The translations under genes and the position numbers were made by a program. A stretch of DNA of 64,000 nucleotides, from assembly GCA_002404015.1 (NCBI GenBank), contig DHIW01000064.1, forward strand, positions 60,127 to 124,126. Reading direction: 5' to 3'. The notes below the pieces were generated by a model, which made no database searches, was not told where the DNA came from, and was given only the letters and a program-made list of their open reading frames with translations. This DNA comes from Chloroflexi bacterium UBA4736. Its GTDB lineage: Bacteria; Chloroflexota; Dormibacteria; Dormibacterales; Dormibacteraceae. The first letter of the stretch is position 1; each line of letters opens with the position of its first letter. Below are positions 16,182 through 24,997 of this stretch, one piece after another.

Positions 16182-16979
16182 TTAAGGAAGCGCGGTCTGC
16201 GCCCCCTTGAGGGATCGCAGGCGGCGGACCACAAATGTCCCAACCAGAAGCGCGATGGCGACCGCCAGCAGCCAGTAGGTCTCGCGATGGAGCCTGAGAA
16301 ATGCCTCGACGCGTCCCCCGTAGACGACGCCGATGATCAAGAAGACGCCCGCCCACGTGGCGGTCGAGATCGCGACCGACACGGCAAACAGTGGATACGG
16401 CACCCGGAGCACACCTGCCGCGACGGTGATCGGAACCCGAAATCCCGGGATATGGCGTCCAAAGATGATGGCCAGCACGCCGTAGCGGGCGAACCAGACC
16501 TCAGCTCGGTCCAGTCGCCCGGGCGTCAGGTGCATCAGGTGCGCGACCCTCGTCTCCGCGAGCCGCCGGCCCAGCCGCCTCGAGACCAGGTACAGGTTCG
16601 TGGCGCCGAGGACCACGGCCAGGATCAGGCCCAGCCAGGCGGCCAGCAGGATGGGGAGGGTGTGCGGCACGTGCGCACCGACGTACATCACGAACACATC
16701 GCCGGGCGCCGGCAGCGGTATTCCCGACTCCTCGATGTAGAGCGGGCCGAAGGCGGACAGGTGACCCTGCTGATGCACGAGGTGTCGGAGCCATTGGGTT
16801 CCAGCGCCGAGCGCGTCGGGAACATCGCCCTCCACGACGGCGGACACGAAGACGGCGAGCCCAATCAAGGCTGCGACCGCGACCATGCCGGCGATGGTCG
16901 CCGGTCGAGTGCGAAGGCCGCCGGCGCCTCGCGCCGCCGTTTGCGCCCCGACCGCGGCTGCCCGCTCAGAGTGGCCCAT
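16182..16979 (-). CDS. DedA-family membrane protein
   Basis: The 265-aa protein has the DedA (SNARE-associated/VTT) signature: ESGIPLPAPGDVF after the first helices, and the basic motif FGRHIPGFRVPITVAAG. The family acts in lipid (undecaprenyl phosphate or phospholipid) translocation and membrane homeostasis. Four to five hydrophobic segments are visible. ATG 16979 is chosen because the residues further upstream in the frame are not membrane- or signal-like. The next gene downstream on the strand is the TetR regulator. Confidence 0.85.
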   Translation of the reverse strand: MGHSERAAAVGAQTAARGAGGLRTRPATIAGMVAVAALIGLAVFVSAVVEGDVPDALGAGTQWLRHLVHQQGHLSAFGPLYIEESGIPLPAPGDVFVMYVGAHVPHTLPILLAAWLGLILAVVLGATNLYLVSRRLGRRLAETRVAHLMHLTPGRLDRAEVWFARYGVLAIIFGRHIPGFRVPITVAAGVLRVPYPLFAVSVAISTATWAGVFLIIGVVYGGRVEAFLRLHRETYWLLAVAIALLVGTFVVRRLRSLKGAQTALP

Positions 16980-17199
16980 CGTCGCTACGCCGCTGGGCCT
17001 CTGAACATGGGTCCCACTCTGGCCGCGGTTTCTAACGCCACTCCAAAACGAGGGAATCAAGTTGCCCAGGGCCGCGCTGGGGGGGCGCCGCAATTTCTAA
17101 ACGAGGTTGACCTGACGATTTAGCGCCCAGTCATGTGCGAGCTCGAGCATCACCTTCAACGGGTGCCGCGGTGCAGCCGACATTCATGGAGCCAACCAC

Positions 17200-17460
17200 A
17201 TGTGGGATTGGAAACGTAAGCTCGCGACGGTGGCGGTGCCGGCCGTGCTCGGCGTCGGCGCGACCGGGGTCATTGCCCAGGCCGCCGGACCGGCAACCGC
17301 CAGTGCGCCGACGACCGTCCAGCCAGCCGCCCCAGCCGCGCCGGCGGAAGCCCCGGAGCCGGCCACCGGAACGGTTGAGGCCAGTGAGCCGAGCCTGCCG
17401 GGCGGGGGCCACGCAGATCCGCCAGGCCAGGTCGACCACCAGTTCGACGGTGTCGAGTAG
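17200..17460 (+). CDS. Small secreted protein, Ala/Pro-rich
   Basis: The 86-aa product has an N-terminal signal sequence (WKRKLATVAVPAVLGVGATG, Ala-rich cleavage region) followed by a disordered Ala/Pro-rich linker. The acidic tail is GGGHADPPGQVDHQFDGVE. Tails of this GH-x-D-PPG-x-DHxF type occur in small exported actinobacterial-type proteins, but I cannot assign a function. ATG 17200 is preceded by GGAG. It lies 160 bp ahead of the flavin oxidoreductase operon on the same strand and could be part of it. Confidence 0.6.
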   Translation: MWDWKRKLATVAVPAVLGVGATGVIAQAAGPATASAPTTVQPAAPAAPAEAPEPATGTVEASEPSLPGGGHADPPGQVDHQFDGVE

Positions 17461-17621
17461 GGCCTTAACTCAGTGGGTCGGGGGGCGGTCGAGCTCCCCG
17501 ACCATCCCGGCGGCCGATCATTAACCGGCAGCCGACCCGACAGCAGCGGCCTGCGCCGCCGCGAGCCGCCCGCGTCGGGCGGAGCGGGCGGAACGGCCTC
17601 TAATCTGCCTCTAAGGAAACA

Positions 17622-19034
17622 ATGCTAGCGTCGACGATCGACTTGAACCACCTGGCTGTGCCCTCTCGGATGCCAATCTGGCCCCACCCTGGACCCACCC
17701 CATCGGTCTGGTCGACGCCGAGGGCGAACTACGCCCTCTTCGCGGTCAATGCCGTGCTCATCGTCGGGTTCTGGTGGCTCAGCTCGGGCTTCGAGATCAC
17801 CCGTACGGCGTCCGACGCGTTCAACGGCCTCGGCCGGGTCACCGGCCTGCTGGGAACCTACCTGGTGCTCTGGCAGCTGCTTCTGATGGCGAGGCTGCCC
17901 TGGCTCGAGCACGCCTTCGGGCTGGAACGGATGGCGGTCCTGCACAAGTGGAACGGCTACCTGGCCATCTCGCTGCTGCTCGGTCACGGGGTGTTCCAGA
18001 CCCTCGGCTACCAGCTCGGCGACGGCAAGGACGTCGCCGCCCAGCTGGCGGACTTCATCCAGAGCTACCCGGGACTCCTAGCGGCGATCGTCGCACTCGC
18101 AATGTTTCTGGCGGTCGTGGTCGTGTCGGTGACCATCGCCCGCCAGAAGCTGGCCTACGAGACCTGGTACTTCGTTCACCTTTACGCGTACCTGGCGGTG
18201 CTTCTGGCCTTCAGCCACCAGTTGGCGACAGGGGTCGACTTCGCCGGCAACGCAGTCTTCGTCGTCTATTGGTGGCTGCTCTACGCGTTCGTGCTCGGTT
18301 TCCTGGTGCTCTACCGGGTGGTCGGGCCGCTGTTTGCCTACAAGCGCCATCGTTTCCGGGTTCAGTCAATCGAGAAAGAGGCTCGGGGCGTCTTCTCCGT
18401 TTACGTCGGCGGCCGGGAGCTGGACCAGTTCGAAGCCGACGCGGGCCAGTTCGCGATCTGGCGCTTCCTCGACCGCAAGCGCTGGTGGCAGGCCCACCCG
18501 TTCTCGATCTCGGCGATACCCGACGGGCGTCGACTGCGGATCACCGTGAAGAACATCGGTGACTTCACGAGCGGCGTGCACACCCTGAAGCCAGGGACCC
18601 CGATCCTCCTCGAGGGACCTTTCGGCAAGTTCACGGAGCGACCCGCGAATCGGAAGGTCCTCCTGATCGCCGGCGGCATCGGGATCACGCCGATCCGCCC
18701 GCTGGCGGAGGAGATGGCTCTGGACGGCTTCGACGTCCGGCTCCTCTACCGCGCGCACGCCCAGAACGACATCGTTTTCAGGAAGGAGCTCGATGCGCTG
18801 GCGGAGGCACACGGCGTCCGCGTTGACTATCTGCTCACCGAGAGCGCCCCTGGCCGGCTCGACCGGGAGGCCTGGTTCGGGCCGAACTCCCTGGCACGAC
18901 TGGTGCCCGACGTGGCCGACCGCGTCGCCTACGTGTGTGGTCCGAAAGGCATGATGAGCGTGGTGATCGACTCCCTTAAACAACTCGGCGTCCCCCCGCA
19001 CGAGATCCGCTCGGAGGTCTTTCGCCTGCAGTGA
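17622..19034 (+). CDS. Ferric-reductase-like transmembrane flavohaem oxidoreductase
   Basis: The 470-aa protein has six membrane helices carrying the haem-ligand histidines (MAVLHKWNGYLAISLLLGHG, YETWYFVHLYAYLAVLLAFSHQ). A cytosolic FAD domain (AHPFSISAIPD) and an NAD(P)H domain (LLIAGGIGITPIRPLAEEM, YVCGPKGMM) follow. It would take electrons from cytosolic NAD(P)H through FAD and two haems across the membrane. The next two genes encode an exported FMN protein and its flavin transferase, so the electrons probably go to covalently bound FMN outside. RBS AAGGAA precedes ATG 17622. Confidence 0.92.
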   Translation: MLASTIDLNHLAVPSRMPIWPHPGPTPSVWSTPRANYALFAVNAVLIVGFWWLSSGFEITRTASDAFNGLGRVTGLLGTYLVLWQLLLMARLPWLEHAFGLERMAVLHKWNGYLAISLLLGHGVFQTLGYQLGDGKDVAAQLADFIQSYPGLLAAIVALAMFLAVVVVSVTIARQKLAYETWYFVHLYAYLAVLLAFSHQLATGVDFAGNAVFVVYWWLLYAFVLGFLVLYRVVGPLFAYKRHRFRVQSIEKEARGVFSVYVGGRELDQFEADAGQFAIWRFLDRKRWWQAHPFSISAIPDGRRLRITVKNIGDFTSGVHTLKPGTPILLEGPFGKFTERPANRKVLLIAGGIGITPIRPLAEEMALDGFDVRLLYRAHAQNDIVFRKELDALAEAHGVRVDYLLTESAPGRLDREAWFGPNSLARLVPDVADRVAYVCGPKGMMSVVIDSLKQLGVPPHEIRSEVFRLQ

Positions 19035-19498
19035 GAAGAGCCGTCGTCGTCACCGGCATCACCGTGGTCGGAGCCGCCTGGCTCCTGGCGTACAAGACCG
19101 CTGCGCACCCGTCCGGACTGGCGGCGAACGCGTCTTCACCAACCGACCAACCCAGCGTGCAACCCAGCCCGGACAGCTCCGCGACGGCCGCGCCGACGCC
19201 CTCAGCCGCGCCGGCCGCTACCGGGACCTTTACAGGTCACGACGTTCAGAACCGCTTCGGAGACGTGCGGGTGCAGGTGCAGATCGTCAACGGCCGGATC
19301 ACGGAGATCAAGGCCCTGCAGCTGCCGAGCGACCGGGCGGAATCGGCCTATATCAGCCAGGTCGCGGGGCCGCTGTTGCGAACGGAGGCGCTGCAGGCCC
19401 AGAGCGCCAAGATCGACGTCATAAGCGGGGCCACCTACACGAGCTACTCCTATGCCCAATCGATGGAGTCCGCGCTCCAGCAGGCACACATGGGCTGA
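19031..19498 (+). CDS. Exported FMN-binding domain protein, ApbE target
   Basis: The 155-aa protein has an N-terminal membrane anchor or signal (VVVTGITVVGAAWLLA), a Ser/Pro/Ala-rich linker, and an FMN-binding domain like NqrC/RnfG (residues ~60-155). The flavinylation motif SGATYTS is present near residue 137, where the threonine would receive FMN through a phosphoester bond. GTG 19031 overlaps the oxidoreductase stop codon. It is expected to act outside the membrane as the electron acceptor of the flavohaem protein. Confidence 0.9.
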   Translation: MRRAVVVTGITVVGAAWLLAYKTAAHPSGLAANASSPTDQPSVQPSPDSSATAAPTPSAAPAATGTFTGHDVQNRFGDVRVQVQIVNGRITEIKALQLPSDRAESAYISQVAGPLLRTEALQAQSAKIDVISGATYTSYSYAQSMESALQQAHMG

Positions 19499-19504
19499 CC
19501 CGGT

Positions 19505-20314
19505 TTGGGCGTAAGGGCAACGATCGAGGTGATGGGTATGCCGGTCACCATCGATGTCCGCGACCGGACCGGCGAGGCTCATATGCTCGACCCGGCCTTC
19601 GCCGAGTTCCAGCTGCTGGATGGCATCTTCAGCCCATTTCGGCCCGACAGCCAGGCGAGCCGTATCAACAGCGGCGCGTTGAGGATCGAGGACGCCGGCC
19701 GGGAGGTCACTCGTGCCGTAGAGATCGGCCGAACGTACGAGCGCGCCACCGATGGCTACTTCTCCATGTGGCTGAACGGTCGTTTCGATCCCTCGGGCTT
19801 GATCAAGAGCTGGGCCATCGATCGGGCCTGCTCGATTCTCGAGCTCGCGGGAGCGCAGAGCTACTTTGTCGACGCGGGCGGGGACGTACGCGCGCGAGGC
19901 GGCAACGGCAGCGGCGAGGCCTGGCGAATTGGTATCCGCCACCCGGTTGAGCGGGACCGGGTCGTAAGGATCGTCACCGGGCTCGACCTGGCGGTAGCGA
20001 CCTCGGGCACGTATGAGAAGGGATTGCACGTGATCAATCCGCGAACCGGCCAGCCCGCCGGCGAGCTGATCAGCGCCACGGTGCTAGGAGCCGACATCCT
20101 CGCGGCGGACGTGTACGCAACCGCGGTGCTGGCGATGGGTCACGCCGGCCTCGATTTCATCGAACGGGTTCCCGGTTATGAGGCGTACGTCATCGGGTCA
20201 GATCTTCTCGCCGGCCGGACGGGCGGCTTTGATTCGTTTTGCGTTGCCGGCCACCTGGCCGATCACAAACTCGACTCGGATCCCCAGCTACGAACACGAG
20301 GGCGGCGACAATAG
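19505..20314 (+). CDS. apbE: FAD:protein FMN transferase (ApbE)
   Basis: The 269-aa enzyme transfers FMN from FAD to threonine in target proteins. The ApbE motifs are FDPSGLIKSWAIDRA, FVDAGGDVRA, ATSGTYEKGLHVINPRTGQP and the Mg-binding region ADVYATAVLAMG. There is no obvious signal peptide, so it would act in the cytosol, or the true start lies elsewhere. TTG 19505 begins 6 nt after the FMN-protein stop. The last ~25 residues (after GGFDSF) look out of character for the family. Confidence 0.9.
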   Translation: MGVRATIEVMGMPVTIDVRDRTGEAHMLDPAFAEFQLLDGIFSPFRPDSQASRINSGALRIEDAGREVTRAVEIGRTYERATDGYFSMWLNGRFDPSGLIKSWAIDRACSILELAGAQSYFVDAGGDVRARGGNGSGEAWRIGIRHPVERDRVVRIVTGLDLAVATSGTYEKGLHVINPRTGQPAGELISATVLGADILAADVYATAVLAMGHAGLDFIERVPGYEAYVIGSDLLAGRTGGFDSFCVAGHLADHKLDSDPQLRTRGRRQ

Positions 20315-20318
20315 CGAG

Positions 20319-20825
20319 GTGTCTCAATCCGGTGTTGCCCGCTCCTCCCGCCTGGCCGCCGAATTCGAAGCCGTCCACGATGCGTTCATCCGGCTGGTCG
20401 AGTCGCTGACCGAGGACCAGTGGCACCTGGTCGGAGTGAACCATCCCAAGCGTATGAACGATGAGGACGAGGGCCGCCCGCTGGGCGTGATCGCGCACCA
20501 CGTCGCCACCTCGGGGGACTGGATCATGAACCGGATCCAGGGCATTCTCGAAGACCGGCCCCTCCAGCCTGTCGATTTTCGGGAGGTCAACGCGAAGCAC
20601 GCTGATGAGCACGCGGAAGTGACCCGCAAGGAGGTACTGTCGGTACTCCGCGAGGGCGGCCCTCGGCTGGCCGCGGCCGTTCGAGCCATCCCCGACGAAC
20701 AGCTGGATCAGGCGCGGGACACTCCCGCAGGGCCGATGTCGATCGCGCAGCGGGTCGAGATGGTGCTGATCGGACACATCCAGGCCCACCAAGGTTCCAT
20801 CGAAACAACGATCGCGCCGGGGTAG
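20319..20825 (+). CDS. DinB/YfiT-like four-helix-bundle protein
   Basis: The 168-aa protein resembles the DinB superfamily of putative metal-dependent thiol transferases. It has a first helix with LVESLTEDQWHL, a histidine pair in GVIAHHVATSGDW, and a C-terminal helix VLIGHIQAHQGSIE, which together could make a three-His metal site. The thiol substrate (bacillithiol, mycothiol or another) is unknown. GTG 20319 starts five bases after the apbE stop, so it is probably cotranscribed. Confidence 0.7.
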   Translation: MSQSGVARSSRLAAEFEAVHDAFIRLVESLTEDQWHLVGVNHPKRMNDEDEGRPLGVIAHHVATSGDWIMNRIQGILEDRPLQPVDFREVNAKHADEHAEVTRKEVLSVLREGGPRLAAAVRAIPDEQLDQARDTPAGPMSIAQRVEMVLIGHIQAHQGSIETTIAPG

Positions 20826-20970
20826 CGCTAGCGCGGATACGTTGGCGGGACTTTCAGGTACACTCTGCGATGCGCTCGACAGGGGCGCGCTTCGCCGACG
20901 AGTCCTCCTTCTTCTCGAACGGACCCGCGACGTTGGTCTTATCGAGTTCGAGAAACAGGAGATCCTGCAA

Positions 20971-21168
20971 ATGCAGAACGGAACCATCAAGAAGCTAGTA
21001 TCCGATCGCGGCTTCGGATTTATCGCAGCCGAAGACGGCAAGGAGTATTTCTTCCACCGCAGCGGGACCGAAGGCGACTTCGACAGCCTGCGCGGCGGCG
21101 AGTCGGTGACCTTCGAGGTCGAGCCCAGCCCCAAGGGACCCCGGGCCGGTCGCGTCCGGGTCGCCTAG
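20971..21168 (+). CDS. Cold-shock protein (CspA family)
   Basis: The 65-aa protein is a single cold-shock OB-fold domain that binds single-stranded RNA/DNA. RNP1-type DRGFGFIA and RNP2-type KEYFFHRS are both visible. ATG 20971 is preceded by AGGAG (GAAACAGGAG). A long unoccupied leader (about 145 bp from 20826) upstream is usual for csp genes with temperature-responsive 5' UTRs. A strong terminator follows. Confidence 0.93.
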   Translation: MQNGTIKKLVSDRGFGFIAAEDGKEYFFHRSGTEGDFDSLRGGESVTFEVEPSPKGPRAGRVRVA

Positions 21169-21188
21169 AGCACTCGGCAAACCAGGGA

Positions 21189-21222
21189 GCCTCCGCCGGC
21201 GAGAGCCGGCGGGGGCTTTTTT
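21189..21222 (+). terminator. Rho-independent terminator of the cold-shock gene
   Basis: The 12-bp stem GCCTCCGCCGGC/GCCGGCGGGGGC (one G-T pair) has a GAGA loop followed by TTTTTTG. It lies 20 nt after the stop codon. Confidence 0.92.
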
Positions 21223-21320
21223 GTTTCACGGTTCGCCCTGGCGAACAAACGGTTACCTGGGCTTCACCACTTGCGCGGACACTTGGGATCCGGCGCCCGA
21301 CCTTGATTAAATGAGGCCAG

Positions 21321-21644
21321 GTGTCGGCGAGCCGTTTGCGGGAGGCCACCACGAGGACGCTCTACCGGGAACAGTCCAGCCGGCGATTTGAGCAGCTGTG
21401 CCGCCTCACCGGGCTCTCCAACACGGCGCTCGCGCAGGTCCTGAAAGAGAAGCTGGATCGGGAGACACTGACCCGGCAGACGCTGAGCGGCTGGCGCTCG
21501 GGCGATCAACCGGTACCCACCGAGGCCTTCTACGCCGCCCTTGAACTGGCGGGCCCCGACGCCCTCAGCTTCATGATTCGCGAGTTCGAGGACGACGTCG
21601 CCCAGCATTTCGCACGCAGAGCCAATCGCACCCAAGACAGCTAA
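21321..21644 (+). CDS. Small helix-turn-helix (XRE-like) protein
   Basis: The 107-aa protein has a probable HTH at residues ~28-75: QLCRLTGLSNTALAQVL then LTRQTLSGWRSGDQPVP, the layout of Cro/C1-type DNA-binding domains. The C-terminal helix FMIREFEDDVAQHFARR may dimerise. GTG 21321 is used. It sits between a cold-shock gene and an RNA helicase gene and may regulate either; this is inference. Confidence 0.65.
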   Translation: MSASRLREATTRTLYREQSSRRFEQLCRLTGLSNTALAQVLKEKLDRETLTRQTLSGWRSGDQPVPTEAFYAALELAGPDALSFMIREFEDDVAQHFARRANRTQDS

Positions 21645-21794
21645 GCCCGGATTCGCCAACCCCCATACCGGGTAAGATTGTCCGTGAGCCCGCCTTTCGG
21701 GCTTGCCCGCTCTGGTCCTCTCTCCCCGTGAAAGCAACGGTGTCCGGTAGGTCGCGGCAGTAATTCAAGCAAGAGAGGGGATAGGAGTCTTCAA

Positions 21795-23039
21795 TTGGCA
21801 ACCTTCGCCGAGGCGGGCGTAAGCGCCCGCACCCTGGCCGCTTTAGCGCGGCTCAACATCGATTCGCCGGTTCCCGTCCAGGAACAGGCCCTCCCCGCCC
21901 TCCTCGACGGCTCGGACGTCGTCATCGAGGCGCCCACCGGCTCGGGCAAGACGCTCGCGTTCCTGATCCCGCTGGTCGAGGGCATCGGCGTCGCCGGCCC
22001 GGGCCCGCGCGCCATCATCGTGACCCCTACGCGCGAGCTCGCGATGCAGGTCGACAGCGTCTTCCAGACGCTCGACCACGGAATCCGCACCGCCCTGCTT
22101 TACGGCGGGATCGGCTACGCAACCCAGACCAATGCCCTCAAGCGGGGCGTGGATGTGGTCATCGGCACCCCCGGCCGGATCCTCGACATGATCGGCCGCA
22201 AGCTGCTCTCGCTGAGCCGGATCGAGTACCTGGTGCTGGACGAGGCTGACGAGATGTTCGACGCTGGCTTCGCGCCCGACGTCGAGCGGATCATCGGGAT
22301 GACGTACGAGCCGCAGACCGTGCTGGCCTCAGCCACCATGCCCGAGTGGGTCAGCCGCATGATCGAGCGTCACCTCCACGAGCCCATCCGGATCCGGGTC
22401 GAACCGGACGAGGAGTCGCTGCTCGAGCACGGCCTCGTAAGGGTCGACCGGAACGACAAGCTCCAGACGCTGGGCCGCCTGCTGCGGGGCCATGATGGCT
22501 CCGCGATCGTCTTCGGCCGCACCAAGCACGGCGTCAACAAGCTCAGCCGCGACCTGCGCCAGTTCGGAATCAACACGCTGGAGCTGCAGGGCAATCTCTC
22601 TCAGAACGCCCGCGACCGCACGATGGCCGCCTTCCGCGACCAGCGCGGCCGCATCCTGGTGGCCACCAACGTGGCGGCGCGAGGCCTGGACGTCAGCCAC
22701 GTCGGGCTGGTGATCAACTACGAGCTTCCCGACTCGCCGCAGTGGCTTACCCACAGGATCGGACGCACCGCCCGGATGGGTGTGAGGGGCCGGGCCCTGA
22801 CGTTCATCACAGGTGACGATCACATCCAGTGGCGCAAGCTGCGGAACCAGGGCGCGCCCGAGTTGCCCGAGGTGGACGTCCGGCACCTGATCGATGAGGG
22901 TGGCTGGCGCTACGTCGAACGAGGAACCGAGGTCCCGATGCACGCCCCGGCCGCCGTGGCGCCCATCCGCTGGCATTCGGACCGGAACCGCCGCCGCGGC
23001 CCGCGGCCCGCTCGCCGCGCCAATCCAGGCGCGGCCTAG
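21795..23039 (+). CDS. DEAD-box RNA helicase
   Basis: The 414-aa ATP-dependent RNA helicase has the Q motif (PVPVQEQALPALL), motif I APTGSGKT, Ia PTRELAMQ, DEAD motif VLDEADEMF, motif III SAT, motif V ATNVAARGLDVSHV and motif VI HRIGRTARMG. The Arg/Pro-rich C-terminal tail would bind RNA. TTG 21795 is supported by TAGGAG seven bases upstream. The 5' leader contains a small hairpin AGCCCG/CGGGCT (about 21688-21704). Adjacent to the cold-shock protein gene, it probably unwinds structured mRNA or rRNA precursors. Confidence 0.93.
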   Translation: MATFAEAGVSARTLAALARLNIDSPVPVQEQALPALLDGSDVVIEAPTGSGKTLAFLIPLVEGIGVAGPGPRAIIVTPTRELAMQVDSVFQTLDHGIRTALLYGGIGYATQTNALKRGVDVVIGTPGRILDMIGRKLLSLSRIEYLVLDEADEMFDAGFAPDVERIIGMTYEPQTVLASATMPEWVSRMIERHLHEPIRIRVEPDEESLLEHGLVRVDRNDKLQTLGRLLRGHDGSAIVFGRTKHGVNKLSRDLRQFGINTLELQGNLSQNARDRTMAAFRDQRGRILVATNVAARGLDVSHVGLVINYELPDSPQWLTHRIGRTARMGVRGRALTFITGDDHIQWRKLRNQGAPELPEVDVRHLIDEGGWRYVERGTEVPMHAPAAVAPIRWHSDRNRRRGPRPARRANPGAA

Positions 23040-23055
23040 GACCGTCCAAGAAGAG

Positions 23056-23168
23056 AAGATGGCGCCGTAAGGGCGGGCTCCGCCCGCCTGGTTGAGTCCG
23101 TCTTCCAAACGACCGGCATCTGCTGAGAGAAGGGGGGCTCGTGGGGGAAACACCCTGTTTCCCCCACG
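23056..23168 (+). repeat. Dispersed ~115-bp two-hairpin repeat, copy 1
   Basis: The unit contains GGGCGGGCTCCGCCCGCC (a GC hairpin) and ends in a perfect 13-bp hairpin CGTGGGGGAAACA / TGTTTCCCCCACG at 23140-23168. A second copy lies in the opposite orientation at 33022-33137. Both copies lie between the ends of convergent genes, so the unit may serve as a bidirectional terminator. Confidence 0.85.
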
Positions 23169-23172
23169 TTCG

Positions 23173-23331
23173 TTAGTAAGTCGTGCGGCGACCGCGGAAG
23201 AAGCCGACCAGCCACAGGACGACCAGCGCGATGATGGCCAGCCAGACCAGGTTGACGGCGGCGCCGGCGGCGTGGAAGAGCAGCCAGAGCACGAACAGGA
23301 CAGCAGCGATGACGAGAAGGGCGTGAATCAC
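23173..23331 (-). CDS. Small two-helix membrane protein (lmo0937/DUF5670-like), 52 aa
   Basis: GTG 23331 is preceded by an excellent ribosome binding site (AAGGAGGTGAAAGAAA). The product has two hydrophobic helices (ALLVIAAVLFVLWLLF and LVWLAIIALVVLWLVGFF) joined by HAAGAAVN, with a basic end RGRRTTY. This is the layout of the lmo0937/DUF5670 small membrane protein family, of unknown function. The upstream region 23345-23390 is unusually A/T-rich and probably contains its promoter. Confidence 0.7.
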   Translation of the reverse strand: MIHALLVIAAVLFVLWLLFHAAGAAVNLVWLAIIALVVLWLVGFFRGRRTTY

Positions 23332-23475
23332 TTTCTTTCACCTCCTTGGTTATTAATCATGATATTAACTCTATAACATGTAGGGCTTCCGCGCAACCTG
23401 GTTCGGCTGGCCGTTCTTACGAATCGTTGACATCAAGGTGATCCCCAGAATGGCCCCAGTAGGTTCAATTGGGGC

Positions 23476-24984
23476 ATGAGTTTCGCCGGGCCCATCGACG
23501 AGCCCGCTCCCAGCCCGGTTCCGACCCCGACGCCGAAGGTGCGCAGGCGGGTCAGCCGGCGGACCGTGCTGGGCGTCGCAGTCGCCGGCGGTGGCGGCGT
23601 TGCCGCGATCCGGCTGCTGGGCCTGACCGATCGGCTCGGCCGCCTGTTGCCGGGCGCCCAGCGAGCCGGCTCGCAGACGGATTGGGTCTCACCGCTGGGC
23701 AGCGAATCGGCCAAGGTGGCCCACCTTCTCCGCCGCACCACGTTCGGAGCCACCTCGGCGGAGCTGGAGAGCTCCTTGTCGGCCGGGTTCTCGAAAACCA
23801 TCGACCGCCTCCTGGAGACCGCGCCGGCAGCGCCGCCGCCGATCCCCGGCGGGACCGATCCCAGCCGGCTGAGCCGCCTGAGTGCCGGCCAGCTGCAGCA
23901 GTGGTGGAGCGACCACATGCTGACCACGGCCACGCCCTTCGCGGAGCGCCTGACTCTCTTCTGGCACGGCCACTTCACCAGCGACTACCGCAAGGTCGGC
24001 CTGCAGAACCCCTACGTCTACTGGCAGAACCTGACCTGGCGGGACATGGCGCTCACCGACCTGCGCTCGATGCTCATGCGGGTCACCAGCGACCCCGCCA
24101 TGCTGCGCTACCTCGATCTCGCCACCAGCACCGGCAAGGCGCCCAACGAGAACTACTCCCGCGAGCTGATGGAGCTCTTCACGATGGGGTCGGGCAGCTT
24201 CAAGGAGGACGACGTGCGCGCGGCCGCCAAGGCGCTGGCCGGCTGGGTCGAGCCCAAGCCCGATCGCAGTGTGACCGTGGTCCTGGACGCCAAGAACAAC
24301 GTGACCCGCCCGTACCCGGTCTGGGACAAGCCGGCGGTCGGCGCGTTCGACCCCCGGCGCGCGTTCGCTGGAGGCAGCTTCGCCTTCCTGGGCAAGACCG
24401 ACCGCTTCGACACCCAGAAGGTGATCGACGCCATCCTGGCCCAGCCGGCGACCGCCCCTTTCATCGCGGGTAAGGTGGCTCAGCATTTCGTGAGCACGCG
24501 GCCTGACGCCGGCTACGTCAAAGGTCTTGGCGACACCTTCCGGAAGAGCAGGTACGACGTCAAAACGCTCTTGAGAGCCGTCTTCACCAGCCCCGAGTTC
24601 CTTGCCGACCAGAACTATCGCGCCCTGGTCAAGTCACCAGTCGAGTTCATGGTGCACACGCTGAAGGCGCTGAACGCCCCCCAGTTGAGCAAGCTGGTCG
24701 CCGCCGGCGGCTCGAACATGGGCCAGTCCCTATTCGACCCGCCGGACGTCGGCGGCTGGCCCAACAACGAGGCCTGGATCTCGTCCAACACCGTCGTCGC
24801 GCGCGTCAACTTCGTCAGCACGGCGATCGCCGCGCTGAAGACGCTGCCGCCCGCGTCCGACGCGCACAGCCTCCATCTCGACTCGACCCTCAGCCCGCCG
24901 ACGGCGAAGCTGCTGAGCGGCGCCACAGATGACAAGACCCGCTGGTTCCTGACGTTAGCCAGCCCGGAATTCCAACTCAAGTAG
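23476..24984 (+). CDS. DUF1800 family exported protein
   Basis: The 502-aa protein has a Tat-like signal region (RRVSRRTVLGVAVAGGGG) and the DUF1800 body, including HLLRRTTFGAT, WHGHFTSDY, NENYSRELMELFTMG and DPPDVGGWPNNEAW. DUF1800 proteins are almost always encoded with a DUF1501 protein, as here (next gene, 13-nt gap). Their biochemical role is not established; they are exported and seem to work as a pair. The operon continues with an ApbE and a haem membrane protein. Confidence 0.88.
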   Translation: MSFAGPIDEPAPSPVPTPTPKVRRRVSRRTVLGVAVAGGGGVAAIRLLGLTDRLGRLLPGAQRAGSQTDWVSPLGSESAKVAHLLRRTTFGATSAELESSLSAGFSKTIDRLLETAPAAPPPIPGGTDPSRLSRLSAGQLQQWWSDHMLTTATPFAERLTLFWHGHFTSDYRKVGLQNPYVYWQNLTWRDMALTDLRSMLMRVTSDPAMLRYLDLATSTGKAPNENYSRELMELFTMGSGSFKEDDVRAAAKALAGWVEPKPDRSVTVVLDAKNNVTRPYPVWDKPAVGAFDPRRAFAGGSFAFLGKTDRFDTQKVIDAILAQPATAPFIAGKVAQHFVSTRPDAGYVKGLGDTFRKSRYDVKTLLRAVFTSPEFLADQNYRALVKSPVEFMVHTLKALNAPQLSKLVAAGGSNMGQSLFDPPDVGGWPNNEAWISSNTVVARVNFVSTAIAALKTLPPASDAHSLHLDSTLSPPTAKLLSGATDDKTRWFLTLASPEFQLK

Positions 24985-24997
24985 GTGATACCCGGCA

